Below, one piece after another: positions 1-8,405 of a stretch of DNA of 64,000 nucleotides. The notes under the pieces were generated by a model. It searched no databases and was not told where the DNA came from. It worked only from the letters and a program-made list of their open reading frames with translations. The translations under genes and the position numbers were made by a program. Position 1 is the first letter of the stretch. Every line of letters starts with the position of its first letter. The DNA comes from Variovorax sp. MHTC-1 (lineage in GTDB: Bacteria > Pseudomonadota > Gammaproteobacteria > Burkholderiales > Burkholderiaceae_C): positions 248,001 through 312,000 of the forward strand of contig NZ_RWKI01000003.1 of NCBI RefSeq assembly GCF_003984645.1, in the 5' to 3' direction.

Positions 1-392
1 CGCATGGCGCGCAGCCAGCTCATCTTGTAGGCGAACTTCTCGGTGCCCGGTGCCTGGCCGTTGACGAAGTAGCCGTTGACGACGCGCAGCTCGCCGGCCG
101 GCGTGTCGATGGTGGCACTGATGACGCGCGAGTGATCGTCGGCAAAGCCGCCGATATTCTTCGCCACGTCGCGCACCGGGGCCAGGCTCAGGATCGCGAC
201 GCCGTTGTAGGTCTTCTGGCCGAACACCGCCGCGTGATAACCGGCCGACTGCAGCACGTCGAGCGGGAACTTGTCGTCGCTCATCTTGAGCTCCTGCAGG
301 CACAGCACCTCGACCGGGTTGGCGATCAGCCAGTCGAGCACGTGCTGCAGGCGAGCGGTGAGGGAATTGACGTTCCAGGTGGCAATTTTCAT
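1..392 (-). CDS. xthA: Exodeoxyribonuclease III, 5' part only (runs off the left edge)
   Basis: Class II AP endonuclease and 3'-5' exonuclease of base-excision repair, cytosolic and Mg-dependent. Translating leftward from ATG at 392-390 gives the N-terminus MKIATWNVNSLTARLQH, then LCLQELKMSDDKFP, then NGYFVNGQAPGTEKFAYK. These are the conserved Asn (NVNS) and catalytic-metal Glu (QELK) blocks of the ExoIII/EEP fold. About 130 codons are inside the window, roughly half of the usual 255-270 residues, so the catalytic Asp/His C-terminal part lies to the left. The family call is firm; whether the rest is intact cannot be seen. Confidence 0.93.
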   Translation of the reverse strand, partial: MKIATWNVNSLTARLQHVLDWLIANPVEVLCLQELKMSDDKFPLDVLQSAGYHAAVFGQKTYNGVAILSLAPVRDVAKNIGGFADDHSRVISATIDTPAGELRVVNGYFVNGQAPGTEKFAYKMSWLRAM

Positions 393-451
393 AAGTTGCG
401 CAAGAGTACCCGAGTTGGGATCGCCCATGCCCGCGCCAGCGCCGGTGCGCT

Positions 452-1144
452 TCATGCCGGTGGCACCACCTGGAGCGGATGGTCGAGATGGCTGAGGAAC
501 CAGTCGCGTGCCAGCGCCGAAACGGCGCCGAGCGCGCCGGGCTCTTCGAAAAGATGGGTCGCGCCAGGCACGATCGCCATGTGCTTCTGGCAGCGCAGCA
601 AGGCGAGCGCTTGCCGATTCAGTTCGATCACCGCCCTGTCGTTGCCGCCGACGACCAGCAGCGTCGGCGCGCGAACGCGCGCCAGCGCCTGCCCGGCCAG
701 GTCCGGCCGGCCGCCGCGGGAGACCACGGCGCAAACCGTATCGGGCCGCTGTGCCGCCGCCGCCAGTGCCGCCCCGGCGCCGGTGCTCGCACCGAAGTAG
801 CCGATGTTCAGGCTGGAGGTTCGCCCTTGAGCGCGCAGCCAGTCGGTCAAGTCGATGAGCCGGTCGGCGAGCAAGGCGATGTCGAAGCGCAATTGGCGCG
901 TGCGTTCGTCGGCCGCTCCTTCGGCAGGTGTCAGCAGATCGACGAGCACCGTCGCCAAGCCGGCCTCGTTGAGCTGCTGGGCAACCTGGCGATTGCGCGG
1001 ACTGAGGCGGCTGCTCCCGCTTCCATGCGCGAACAGCACGAGTCCGCGAGCCCTGATCGGCAGGCTCAGGTCGGCCTCGAGCATCGTGCTGCGCAAGTCG
1101 ATTCGAAGCGCGAGCTGCTCCATGGATTCGGGTCCGGAGTCCAT
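452..1144 (-). CDS. Dienelactone hydrolase family protein (alpha/beta hydrolase)
   Basis: A 230-residue alpha/beta hydrolase. Visible features are the oxyanion block FAHGSGSSR near residues 38-46, the nucleophile elbow GASTGAG (Ser in G-x-S-x-G) near 118-124, an Asp in VVGGNDRAV near 175, and a late His in PGATHLFEEPG near 198. This is a full serine-hydrolase triad. It starts two bases after the stop of the erythromycin-esterase-like gene, so the two are almost surely co-transcribed. Related proteins are often found next to erythromycin-esterase-family genes, sometimes fused to a phosphoribosyltransferase domain that is absent here. The substrate cannot be told from sequence. Confidence 0.82.
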   Translation of the reverse strand: MDSGPESMEQLALRIDLRSTMLEADLSLPIRARGLVLFAHGSGSSRLSPRNRQVAQQLNEAGLATVLVDLLTPAEGAADERTRQLRFDIALLADRLIDLTDWLRAQGRTSSLNIGYFGASTGAGAALAAAAQRPDTVCAVVSRGGRPDLAGQALARVRAPTLLVVGGNDRAVIELNRQALALLRCQKHMAIVPGATHLFEEPGALGAVSALARDWFLSHLDHPLQVVPPA

Positions 1145-1146
1145 GA

Positions 1147-2490
1147 CTACATCCCCGAGGGATAGGTCTCAGGCGCCTCGGCGTTCCATCCGGCTTCGCG
1201 CTCCAGCGGCTCGACCGCACGTGACTCATCGAAGTGAAGCAGCGCGTCGAATTGCGCTGGCAGCTGCGCGAAGAAGTAGTGGCTCTGGCGTTCGGTTCCG
1301 GGCCGGTAGATGACGCCGATCGCGCGCTCGAGCCGAGCTTCCTGCAATGCCGGAACGTGGCTGCCTCCGCCGCGCAGGGGCAGCATGAAGCGTTCGAATC
1401 CGGTCTCATGCATGAGACCTTCGTAGCTGTCGGATCGCGAAGGCAGAACCTGCTTGCGCTCGGCCGCTGCGCCCCAGTCGGATGCGGCCGTCACGGTGCC
1501 GACGTGGGTCGTGAAGCCGACCAGCACCGCATCGCGGCCATGGCGCTCGCGCACCAGTTGGCCGACGTTGAGTTCGCCGCGCCGCTGCCCCATCTCCGTC
1601 GCACGCGCGTCGCCGAGATGGGAGTTGTGAGCCCACACCACGATCTTGGGACGCTCGCCGCGCCGCCCCAGGTGGCGCTCGAGCTCGCCCAGCGTTTCGC
1701 TCATGTGCTGGTCGCGCAGGTTCCATGAGGACACGTCGCTCAGGTACATCGAGCGGTAGTACGCCTCGGCGTTCTTGACCAGGCGAGCGTTTTGCTCGGC
1801 GTCGAATGCTTCTTCCTCGTCCGCAGCGCTGCCGCCGCGTCCGGCAGCAGCGGCGCGACGGCGCATCTCGACCAGCATGCCGATCACCTCCTGCTCGCAA
1901 GACGATGCGGAGCCGAGGCCGACCATCAGGCCATAGACCTGGCTGTCGTCGCCGTACTGGTCGAAGCAGGCATAGCGCTCGCGGGCGCGCCGCGCCGTTT
2001 CGGCATCCGTCTTGTCGAAGTATCCCAGCACGGCCTCCATCGAGCTCATCAGGCTGTAGAGGTCGAGTCCGTAGAAGCCTGTTCTTTCCCGTGCCGGCCT
2101 GGCCTCGTTGAAGGCGCGCTGCCATTCGACGAAGTCGAGGACATCGGTGTTGCGCCACATCCAGGTCGGAAAGCGCTTGAAGCCGGCCAGCGCATCGAGG
2201 GCTGACGCGTCGTCGCTCGTGCCTCGCACGAATCGATTGATCCGATAGGCATCGGGCCAGTCGCCTTCGATCGCCACGGCCCCGAAGCCTTTATCCGCCA
2301 TCAAGCGCCGGGTGATGTTTGCACGCTCGCGGTAGAACTCGTGCGTGCCGTGGGAAGCTTCGCCGAGCAGCACGACATGCGCATCGCCGATCAGCTCGAG
2401 CAGCGCACCGTAGTCTTCGTCAGAGCCGCTCAGGGGATGCGCCGCGAAACGCAGCGCGTCGACCTCTTTCGAAATGTTGGTCGATCTCAT
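1147..2490 (-). CDS. Erythromycin esterase family protein
   Basis: About 447 residues. The start is taken at ATG 2490-2488 (MRSTNISKEV) because homology begins there and it lies 5 bases past the preceding stop; upstream in-frame codons lie inside that neighbour. Typical family blocks are visible: LLGEASHGTHEFYRER near residues 36-51 (conserved Glu and His), VAIEGDWPDAYRIN near 65-78, FYGLDLYSL, and VVWAHNSHLGDARATEMG with the conserved His pair. The family includes the true EreA/EreB macrolide esterases, but most environmental members are of unknown function, so resistance should not be inferred. It is the middle gene of a three-gene leftward operon (membrane protein, this, hydrolase). Confidence 0.85.
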   Translation of the reverse strand: MRSTNISKEVDALRFAAHPLSGSDEDYGALLELIGDAHVVLLGEASHGTHEFYRERANITRRLMADKGFGAVAIEGDWPDAYRINRFVRGTSDDASALDALAGFKRFPTWMWRNTDVLDFVEWQRAFNEARPARERTGFYGLDLYSLMSSMEAVLGYFDKTDAETARRARERYACFDQYGDDSQVYGLMVGLGSASSCEQEVIGMLVEMRRRAAAAGRGGSAADEEEAFDAEQNARLVKNAEAYYRSMYLSDVSSWNLRDQHMSETLGELERHLGRRGERPKIVVWAHNSHLGDARATEMGQRRGELNVGQLVRERHGRDAVLVGFTTHVGTVTAASDWGAAAERKQVLPSRSDSYEGLMHETGFERFMLPLRGGGSHVPALQEARLERAIGVIYRPGTERQSHYFFAQLPAQFDALLHFDESRAVEPLEREAGWNAEAPETYPSGM

Positions 2491-2495
2491 CGTCT

Positions 2496-3194
2496 TCACC
2501 TGCGCCGGTTGGCGAACAGGCAGCCGGCCGCGAGGCCGATCGCGAATGCGCCATACATGGCGGACATCGCAGGCTTCGACAGCCGATGCTCGAAACCGGG
2601 TCTGAGTCTTTCGGGCGTGACGGTGTAGTCGACCACGCACGAGACCGCTGCCGCCGCCGTGGCACCCGCCAAGGCAGCAGGAATCGACTGGGCACCTTGC
2701 CGATTGCCGTACACCCACGCATACAAGGTCGCCCAGAAGATGGCGGCGAGGTGGTGAGTCAGGTAACCCACTCCGGTATGACGAAGGGTCGCGCGGTCGG
2801 CAGCGAGAGACTCTTTCCCCCATAGCCAGTGACTGGTCGCATTGGTCGGCGCAACGGCGCTGCCTGTCTCGCGCCGTCCCGCGAGCATCAATGCCGCCGT
2901 GGACAGCACGCTCGCCCCGGCCCCGGCGATCAGCCCGGTTCGCAGCGCCGAGCGTGCCCGCGAGTCTTCGGGCCGTCTTGATGATTCACGCCCAACGCGA
3001 CCCTGGCCGGCCGCAGGGGGGATGACCCTGCTCGTGGTGACGGATACGGGATCACTGGCCGGGAATGATTCTTCCACGCCATGGTCGAGCGCCGATTCCG
3101 TCGGTTCCTGCGTCGACTGCTCCTCCGGATGGAGCGGTGCGCCGTGGTCCTCGGAGGTAGGAAACCGGAACGCTTCAGTGGTGCTTTGTGCCAT
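2496..3194 (-). CDS. Hypothetical membrane protein with long polar N-terminus
   Basis: 232 residues, no family recognised. The first ~85 residues are polar and rich in Glu, Ser, Thr and Pro (for example EESFPASDPVSVTT). They are followed by hydrophobic stretches near 88-105 (GLIAGAGASVLSTAALML), 148-160, 170-188 (AALAGATAAAAVSCVV) and 212-228, consistent with about four membrane segments. ATG at 3194 is preceded by AAAGGAG at good spacing. The stop is 5 bases from the erythromycin-esterase-like start, so this is the likely first gene of that operon. EESFPASDP-type N-termini occur in small stress-associated proteobacterial proteins, which is only a hint. Confidence 0.65.
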   Translation of the reverse strand: MAQSTTEAFRFPTSEDHGAPLHPEEQSTQEPTESALDHGVEESFPASDPVSVTTSRVIPPAAGQGRVGRESSRRPEDSRARSALRTGLIAGAGASVLSTAALMLAGRRETGSAVAPTNATSHWLWGKESLAADRATLRHTGVGYLTHHLAAIFWATLYAWVYGNRQGAQSIPAALAGATAAAAVSCVVDYTVTPERLRPGFEHRLSKPAMSAMYGAFAIGLAAGCLFANRRR

Positions 3195-3301
3195 GTTGGA
3201 CTCCTTTCAGAATCCAACCATCGCGCGATCGTGAGGTCCCGCATGTGGGCGGTGGTGCCCCTTGATGTAGGGATTTTTCTCGAACCGGCGGTCCGCCCCG
3301 G

Positions 3302-4405
3302 TCAGGAACCGGGAGTTGGCGTGTCGGCTGCCCGGCCAGCGGCCGTGCGGTCGCGCCAGATGTCTACCACTGCGAGGGTGACCGCGAGCACCAGCGGCCC
3401 TAGGACAAGGCCGGATGCGCCGAACAGGAGCAGGCCGCCGACGATTGCAATGAAGACCAGCAGCGTATGCAGACGCAGCTTGTTGCCGACAAAGATGGGG
3501 TAGAGAAGATTGTCGATGAGCGCAACCACCACCGATCCCCAGATGGTCAAGATCAGAGCCTTCTCCCAACTGCCTTCCATCGCCAAGAGAATGGCAGCGG
3601 GAATCCAGACAATGGCCGCGCCCATGATCGGCAACACCGACAGCACGAACATCACCGCGCCCCACAGCAGCGGCGCCGGCAGGCCGAGCCACCAGAACAT
3701 GAGGCCGCCCAGCAGGCCTTGAACCGCTGCCACCAGCAGCGTTCCGAAAACGCTCGCGCGAACAACCTCTGCAATCCGCTTGAAGAGCCGGTTCGTCTCG
3801 CGTGTCGTCAACGGCATTGTCGAACGCAGGTAGCCCAATGCCAGTTCCCGATCGCGCAACAGGTAGAACAGCGCGAAGAAGGTGATCAAGAGCTCCATGC
3901 CCGCCCACAACGAGCCGGTCACCAGCTTCGACAAGCCCGGTGCGAACCGCTTCGACAGCTCTTCGCCCGAGGGGGCATGCCGTGCGACCAGCGAAGCGAG
4001 CGGCGCAAGTGTCGGATTGCTTCGCATCGCCTTGTTGATCCTGCTCTGGACCGATTCCGAGCGCAGGTTCTCCAAGCCATCCTTCACCTTGCCCGCGACA
4101 CTCGGCGCCGTTGCGGCGATGGGTACGGCGATGAACATGATCAGCGCCGCCGTGGCCAAGCCGGCGCTGACATTGCGACGGGCAATCCGCCTGGCCAACC
4201 ATTGATGCAGCCGGTAGCCGATGATGGCCAGGGCCAGTGCCCATGCCAGCGCCGGAACGAACGGCTGCGTCAGCTTCCAGCACAGGTAGAGCGCCAACGC
4301 GGTGATCACGATCAGCACCAAAGCAGAGGTACGCGCTCGCGTCAGCCAGCCGGCGTCGTTTCGCTCCTCGGGATCTGCAGCTTCTGACGATGAAGGTTTC
4401 GGCAT
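3302..4405 (-). CDS. AI-2E family transporter (PerM/YdiK-type permease)
   Basis: 367-residue integral membrane protein. Hydrophobic segments are near residues 28-46, 50-66, 83-103, 168-186, 213-240, 245-270, 277-300 and 310-345, the usual seven to eight helices, with a hydrophilic insertion at ~105-165 between helices 3 and 4. Family-typical blocks are FFALFYLLRDRE and the C-terminal GNKLRLHTLLVFIAIVGG followed by GLVLGPLVLA. The name comes from E. coli TqsA, but substrates of most members are unknown and some act as Na+/H+ antiporters; AI-2 export should not be assumed. It stands alone, reading the same way as both neighbours. Confidence 0.88.
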   Translation of the reverse strand: MPKPSSSEAADPEERNDAGWLTRARTSALVLIVITALALYLCWKLTQPFVPALAWALALAIIGYRLHQWLARRIARRNVSAGLATAALIMFIAVPIAATAPSVAGKVKDGLENLRSESVQSRINKAMRSNPTLAPLASLVARHAPSGEELSKRFAPGLSKLVTGSLWAGMELLITFFALFYLLRDRELALGYLRSTMPLTTRETNRLFKRIAEVVRASVFGTLLVAAVQGLLGGLMFWWLGLPAPLLWGAVMFVLSVLPIMGAAIVWIPAAILLAMEGSWEKALILTIWGSVVVALIDNLLYPIFVGNKLRLHTLLVFIAIVGGLLLFGASGLVLGPLVLAVTLAVVDIWRDRTAAGRAADTPTPGS

Positions 4406-4460
4406 CGAGCGCAGGATACATGGCGCCCGGGCGTCCTACCACCCGGACGCTCGGCCGGGC

Positions 4461-5765
4461 TCACAACCGGTCGCGCAAGCGGTAGTACATCATTCCGAGG
4501 ACCAGGGCCGGCGTGCGAAGCCTGGATCCGCCGGGGAAGAGGTGATGCCTGATGCGTGCAAACAGATCGAAGCGCTCCGCCTGTCCCGCGACGGCTTCGG
4601 CCGCGAGCTTGCCCGCCATGCCAGCCAGCGCGATGCCGTGCCCGCAGAAGCCCTGCAGGTAGTAGATGTTGTGGCCCAGGCGACCGAAGTCGGGCGCCTT
4701 GTTCATGGTGATGTCGACGAAGCCGCCCCAGGCGTAGGGAATTTCCAGTCCGGCCAGTTGCGGAAACACGCCGAGCATGCTCTTGCGGATCCGTGCGATG
4801 AGGTTGCGCGGTGCGGTGGCGCTGTAGCTGTCGCCTGCACCGAACAGAAGCCGGTGATCGGCGCTCAAGCGAAAGTAGTCGAGCACGAAGTTGGTATCGG
4901 AAGCCGCCGGCCGGCCTCGCATGAGAACGTCCGCGCGCTCCTGGCCCATCGGTTCGGTGGCGATCATGTAGGTGCCGACCGGCATGATCCGCGCCGAGAC
5001 TTCGGGTGCCACGTCGTCGCCGTACTCGGCCAGGTAGACATTGCCGGCCAGGATGACGAAGCGGCACCGAACCTCGCCCTGCGCCGTCTTGACGACCGGC
5101 CTGTCGCCGCGGTGGATCACATACGCGGCCGAGTGCTCGTGGATCCGCACGCCGGCTGCCTGGGCGGCAGCGGCCAGGCCGAGGCAATACTTGAGCGGAT
5201 GCAGGTGGCCGGAGCCGGGGTCGAACACGCCCGAGTCGAAGCGTTCGCTGGCCACCCACTGGCCGATGTCGCCGGGGCCGATCCATTCGAGCGGGTATCC
5301 GTAGCGCTGCATCACATGGTCCATCCATCCACGCAGCGCCCGCGACTTGGCGGGCTTGACGGCGAGACTTAGGAAGCCGGGCTGCCATTCGCAGTCGATG
5401 GCATGGCGCTGGATGCGCTCGCGCAGCAGGTGCAGTCCTTCCAACGAAATGTCCCAGGCTCGCCGCGCGTCCTCGCGCGGAAACTGCTTTTCGATTGCGC
5501 GTTCGCCGTCCGAACCGAAGCCGACGATCACCTGGCCGCCATTGCGGCCCGAGGCGCCCCAGCCGATGCGCTGCGCTTCGATCAGCACCACAGCGTAGCC
5601 GCGTGCAGCCAGTTCGAGCGCGGCGGACACGCCTGCGTAGCCGCCGCCGACCACGCAGACGTCGGCGCTGATGACCTCGGCCAGCGACTGCGTGGGAGCG
5701 GGTCGCCGGACACTGGCCTCGTAGTAGGAGTTCTCGATGACGCCGAGTTCTTTGCGCAGCAGCAA
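4461..5765 (-). CDS. FAD-dependent amine oxidoreductase, PuuB-like
   Basis: 434 residues, DAO superfamily. The dinucleotide-binding motif VCVVGGGYAGVSAALELA lies near residues 36-53, followed by LIEAQRIGWGASGRNGGQV near 61-79, as in gamma-glutamylputrescine oxidase (PuuB). The C-terminal FAD block is GFVDITMNKAPDFGRL then YLQGFCGHGIALAGM. The start is TTG at 5765, one base after the TGA of the homospermidine synthase gene, implying translational coupling; no ATG start is in a sensible place. Its position after hss suggests oxidative deamination of a polyamine or related amine rather than a full Puu pathway, since no puuA, puuC or puuD is present. Confidence 0.82.
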   Translation of the reverse strand: MLLRKELGVIENSYYEASVRRPAPTQSLAEVISADVCVVGGGYAGVSAALELAARGYAVVLIEAQRIGWGASGRNGGQVIVGFGSDGERAIEKQFPREDARRAWDISLEGLHLLRERIQRHAIDCEWQPGFLSLAVKPAKSRALRGWMDHVMQRYGYPLEWIGPGDIGQWVASERFDSGVFDPGSGHLHPLKYCLGLAAAAQAAGVRIHEHSAAYVIHRGDRPVVKTAQGEVRCRFVILAGNVYLAEYGDDVAPEVSARIMPVGTYMIATEPMGQERADVLMRGRPAASDTNFVLDYFRLSADHRLLFGAGDSYSATAPRNLIARIRKSMLGVFPQLAGLEIPYAWGGFVDITMNKAPDFGRLGHNIYYLQGFCGHGIALAGMAGKLAAEAVAGQAERFDLFARIRHHLFPGGSRLRTPALVLGMMYYRLRDRL

Positions 5766-5766
5766 T

Positions 5767-7185
5767 TCAGCTCACCCGGAAGTTGAGGAACTGCCATGGG
5801 TCCTCCCGGTCCATGTCCTCGTCGAAAAGATCGCTGCGGTCCTTCAGCGGCGTCCAGTCGCCGTACACCCCCGTGACTTCGCCCAGGTAGGGCAGCGCGA
5901 CTTCGAGCACGGTCTGGTGATCGATCTCGTCCGGCTCGACCAGGCCGGCATCGGGATTGCGCAAGACCCACACCATGCCGCCCAGAACGCCGGCCACCAC
6001 CTGCAGGCTGGTGGCGTTGTTGTGGGGAGCGAGTTCGCGGGCCTGCTCGATGGTCATGCGCGAGCCGAACCAGTACACGCCTTTCGGATTGCCCATCAGA
6101 AGCACGCCGAGCTCGTCCATGCCTTCGCTGATCTCTTCTCGCATGATCCGCTTGCTGTGCTGCAGCTGCCAGTTCTTGCCGGCCATCTCGTGCAGCGACA
6201 ACACGGCGTCGTCGCAAGGGTGATACGCGTAGTGCACCGTGGGCCGGTACACCACCTCGCCGTCTTTGCGCAAGGTCAGGTGGTCGGCGATCGAGATCGA
6301 TTCCGCGTGCGAGACGAGGAAGCCGTGGTAGGGGCCTTCCATCGGCGTCCAGCTGCGCACTCGCGTACCGATGCCGGGCTGGCGCAGATAGATTGCCGCA
6401 TCGCAGCCGAAGCCGTGTCGACTTGCATCGGTCGGCCAATGCCTCTCGTGGACACCCCAACCCAGCTCGGCAGGCTGCAATCCTTCATTGACAAAGCCGT
6501 CCACGGACCAGGTGTTGACGAACTCGCCTCTTGCCTTGCGCTGGCGCGAGATCTGAGTGTCGCGTTCGGCAATGTGAATGACCTTGATCTCGAGCTTCCA
6601 GGCCAGCGCGGCCCAGTCCTCGTAGCTTTCTGGCGGCTCCACCTGCACATGGAGGTCGGCCGCGATGTTGAGAAGCGCCTGTTTGACAAGAGCCGACACC
6701 AGCCCCGGATTGGCGCCCTGCGTGACAACCGCCGTCGGTCCGGTTCGCTTGTCCAGGCGGAAGGCCAGCATCTCTTCGCGCAAGCCGTAGTTGGACCGCC
6801 GCGACAAGGGCAGGGATGGATCGTCGTAGCGGCCGCCCCAGGGTTCGTTGCAGGTGTCCAGATAGAAGGCGCCAAGGCGGCGACAGAGCTTGATCAAGGC
6901 GAGGCTGGATACGTCGACGGAGAGATTGAGCAGGAAGTCCCCCTTGCCGAGCAGCGGCTCCAGCACGGCGATGTGGTTGCCTTCGTCGAGCGCAGCCGCG
7001 ATCACTTCGATTCCGAGCTCGGCTGCGATTCCCGTCCTGTCTCCGCTCGGGTTCACGACCTTGAGCCTGTCGGGCTTCAGCCCCAGGTGCCGCAGCAGGA
7101 AGGGGGCGACCGCCTGGCCGACGACACCGAAACCGATCAGCACCAAGCGGCCTTTGAAGTGAACCTGAGCGCCTCTCTTGGTCAT
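5767..7185 (-). CDS. hss: Homospermidine synthase
   Basis: About 472 residues, the usual size. Forms sym-homospermidine from two putrescines (or putrescine plus spermidine) through an NAD-linked oxidation/reduction cycle in the cytosol. Visible features: N-terminal Rossmann motif VLIGFGVVGQAVAPFL, NPSGDRTGIAAELG, DTCNEPWGGRY, the TQGANPGLVSALVKQAL block, and the C-terminal GNPKGVYWFGSRMTIEQAREL region. ATG 7185-7183 is preferred over the overlapping GTG at 7188 because an AAGG lies 7 bases upstream of the ATG. It overlaps into a two-gene operon with the PuuB-like oxidase. Homospermidine is a common polyamine in several proteobacteria. Confidence 0.93.
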   Translation of the reverse strand: MTKRGAQVHFKGRLVLIGFGVVGQAVAPFLLRHLGLKPDRLKVVNPSGDRTGIAAELGIEVIAAALDEGNHIAVLEPLLGKGDFLLNLSVDVSSLALIKLCRRLGAFYLDTCNEPWGGRYDDPSLPLSRRSNYGLREEMLAFRLDKRTGPTAVVTQGANPGLVSALVKQALLNIAADLHVQVEPPESYEDWAALAWKLEIKVIHIAERDTQISRQRKARGEFVNTWSVDGFVNEGLQPAELGWGVHERHWPTDASRHGFGCDAAIYLRQPGIGTRVRSWTPMEGPYHGFLVSHAESISIADHLTLRKDGEVVYRPTVHYAYHPCDDAVLSLHEMAGKNWQLQHSKRIMREEISEGMDELGVLLMGNPKGVYWFGSRMTIEQARELAPHNNATSLQVVAGVLGGMVWVLRNPDAGLVEPDEIDHQTVLEVALPYLGEVTGVYGDWTPLKDRSDLFDEDMDREDPWQFLNFRVS

Positions 7186-7452
7186 CACGCCACCTTGTTG
7201 TCAGTCGTTGGAATTTGGAGTTGAAGCAGTACGGAAGGGCATCCATCCATGCCTGCTTGCTGACGTCCGAAAGATCATGCTCGACGATGCCGTCGACAAG
7301 GGCGTCAGCAGGTCCATGAGTCTTCTGTAGGACGCTGCATTGGCCATGGCGCCGCGCTGCTGCGGGCCCTTCGTCCGGCTTGGAAGATATCCCTCAGTGG
7401 GGCGGGCCGCCCGCTGACCTCGGGGACCGTCGCAGGGCGGCACCGTCGCCCA

Positions 7453-8403
7453 ATGGCTGGAACACCTGGCGACGCCCGCATCGGAATCTCGGGCTGGCGA
7501 TACAAACCATGGCGCGGGCGGTTCTACCCGCCCGGGCTTGCGCAGCGTCGGGAACTCGAGTTCGCGTCGCGCATGCTGCCCACGATCGAGCTCAACGGAT
7601 CTTTCTATTCGTTGCAGCGACCCGAGTCGTACCAGGCATGGCATGACGAGACGCCGGACGACTTCGTGTTCGCAGTCAAGGGCTCGCGCTACATCACGCA
7701 CATGCTTCGGCTGAAGGACGTGCGCATTCCGTTGGCTAACTTTCTTGCTTCGGGACTGTTCGCCCTGCGTTCGAAGCTGGGTCCGATCCTGTGGCAGTTC
7801 CCGCCGAACCTGCCCTACGACCCCGAGCGTCTCGAGGCCTTCCTCTCGATGCTGCCGGGCGACACGCAGGAGGCGCTCGCCCTCGCGCGCGCCCATGACG
7901 AGCGCCTCGAAGGCCGCACCTGGCTGAAGCGGCCCGTCCGACGGCGAATGCGGCATGCCGTCGAAGTGCGTCATCCCAGCTTCGTCGACCCCGGCTTCAT
8001 CGCCATGTTGCGCCGGCACAAGGTCGCGCTGGTGGTCGCCGATACGGCCGGACGCTGGCCGCTGCTCGAGGATCTGACGGCCGATTTCGTCTATGTGAGG
8101 CTGCATGGCGACAAGGAGCTCTACGCCAGCGGCTATGGTGACGCGGCGCTCGACCGGTGGGCAGAGCGCATCGACGCCTGGCGTCACGGCCGCCAGGTGA
8201 ACGATGCGCGAAGGGCATCGCCGCAGCCGGCGTCGCGCCGGGCCCGGCGCGACGTCTTTTGCTATTTCGACAATGACGTCAAGGTGCACGCGCCGTACGA
8301 CGCGGCGCACCTGGCCACGCGGCTCGGCGTGGCGAACGGGCTGGGTCCGGATCGGACCTTCATCCCGCCGCCGGGGTTCGTGGTCCCGCGCCGTGCGGCC
8401 TGA
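7453..8403 (+). CDS. DUF72 domain-containing protein
   Basis: 316 residues. Signature blocks of the TIM-barrel DUF72 family (YecE-like): ARIGISGWRYKPWRGRFYP near residues 8-26, ELNGSFYSLQRPESYQAW near 45-62, FVFAVKGSRYITHM, LWQFPPNLPYDPERLEAF, AVEVRHPSF and VYVRLHGDKELY, ending with VFCYFDNDVKVHAPYDA. The molecular function is not established. The stop is two bases from the convergent stop of the NagR-like gene. The region 7186-7452 between hss and this gene shows no recognisable gene and presumably carries the two divergent promoters. Confidence 0.9.
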   Translation: MAGTPGDARIGISGWRYKPWRGRFYPPGLAQRRELEFASRMLPTIELNGSFYSLQRPESYQAWHDETPDDFVFAVKGSRYITHMLRLKDVRIPLANFLASGLFALRSKLGPILWQFPPNLPYDPERLEAFLSMLPGDTQEALALARAHDERLEGRTWLKRPVRRRMRHAVEVRHPSFVDPGFIAMLRRHKVALVVADTAGRWPLLEDLTADFVYVRLHGDKELYASGYGDAALDRWAERIDAWRHGRQVNDARRASPQPASRRARRDVFCYFDNDVKVHAPYDAAHLATRLGVANGLGPDRTFIPPPGFVVPRRAA

Positions 8404-8405
8404 CG

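Noticed and set aside
1147..2490. Macrolide-resistance gene
   Set aside because: The protein belongs to the broad erythromycin-esterase family, but nothing ties it to acquired EreA/EreB or to mobile DNA.
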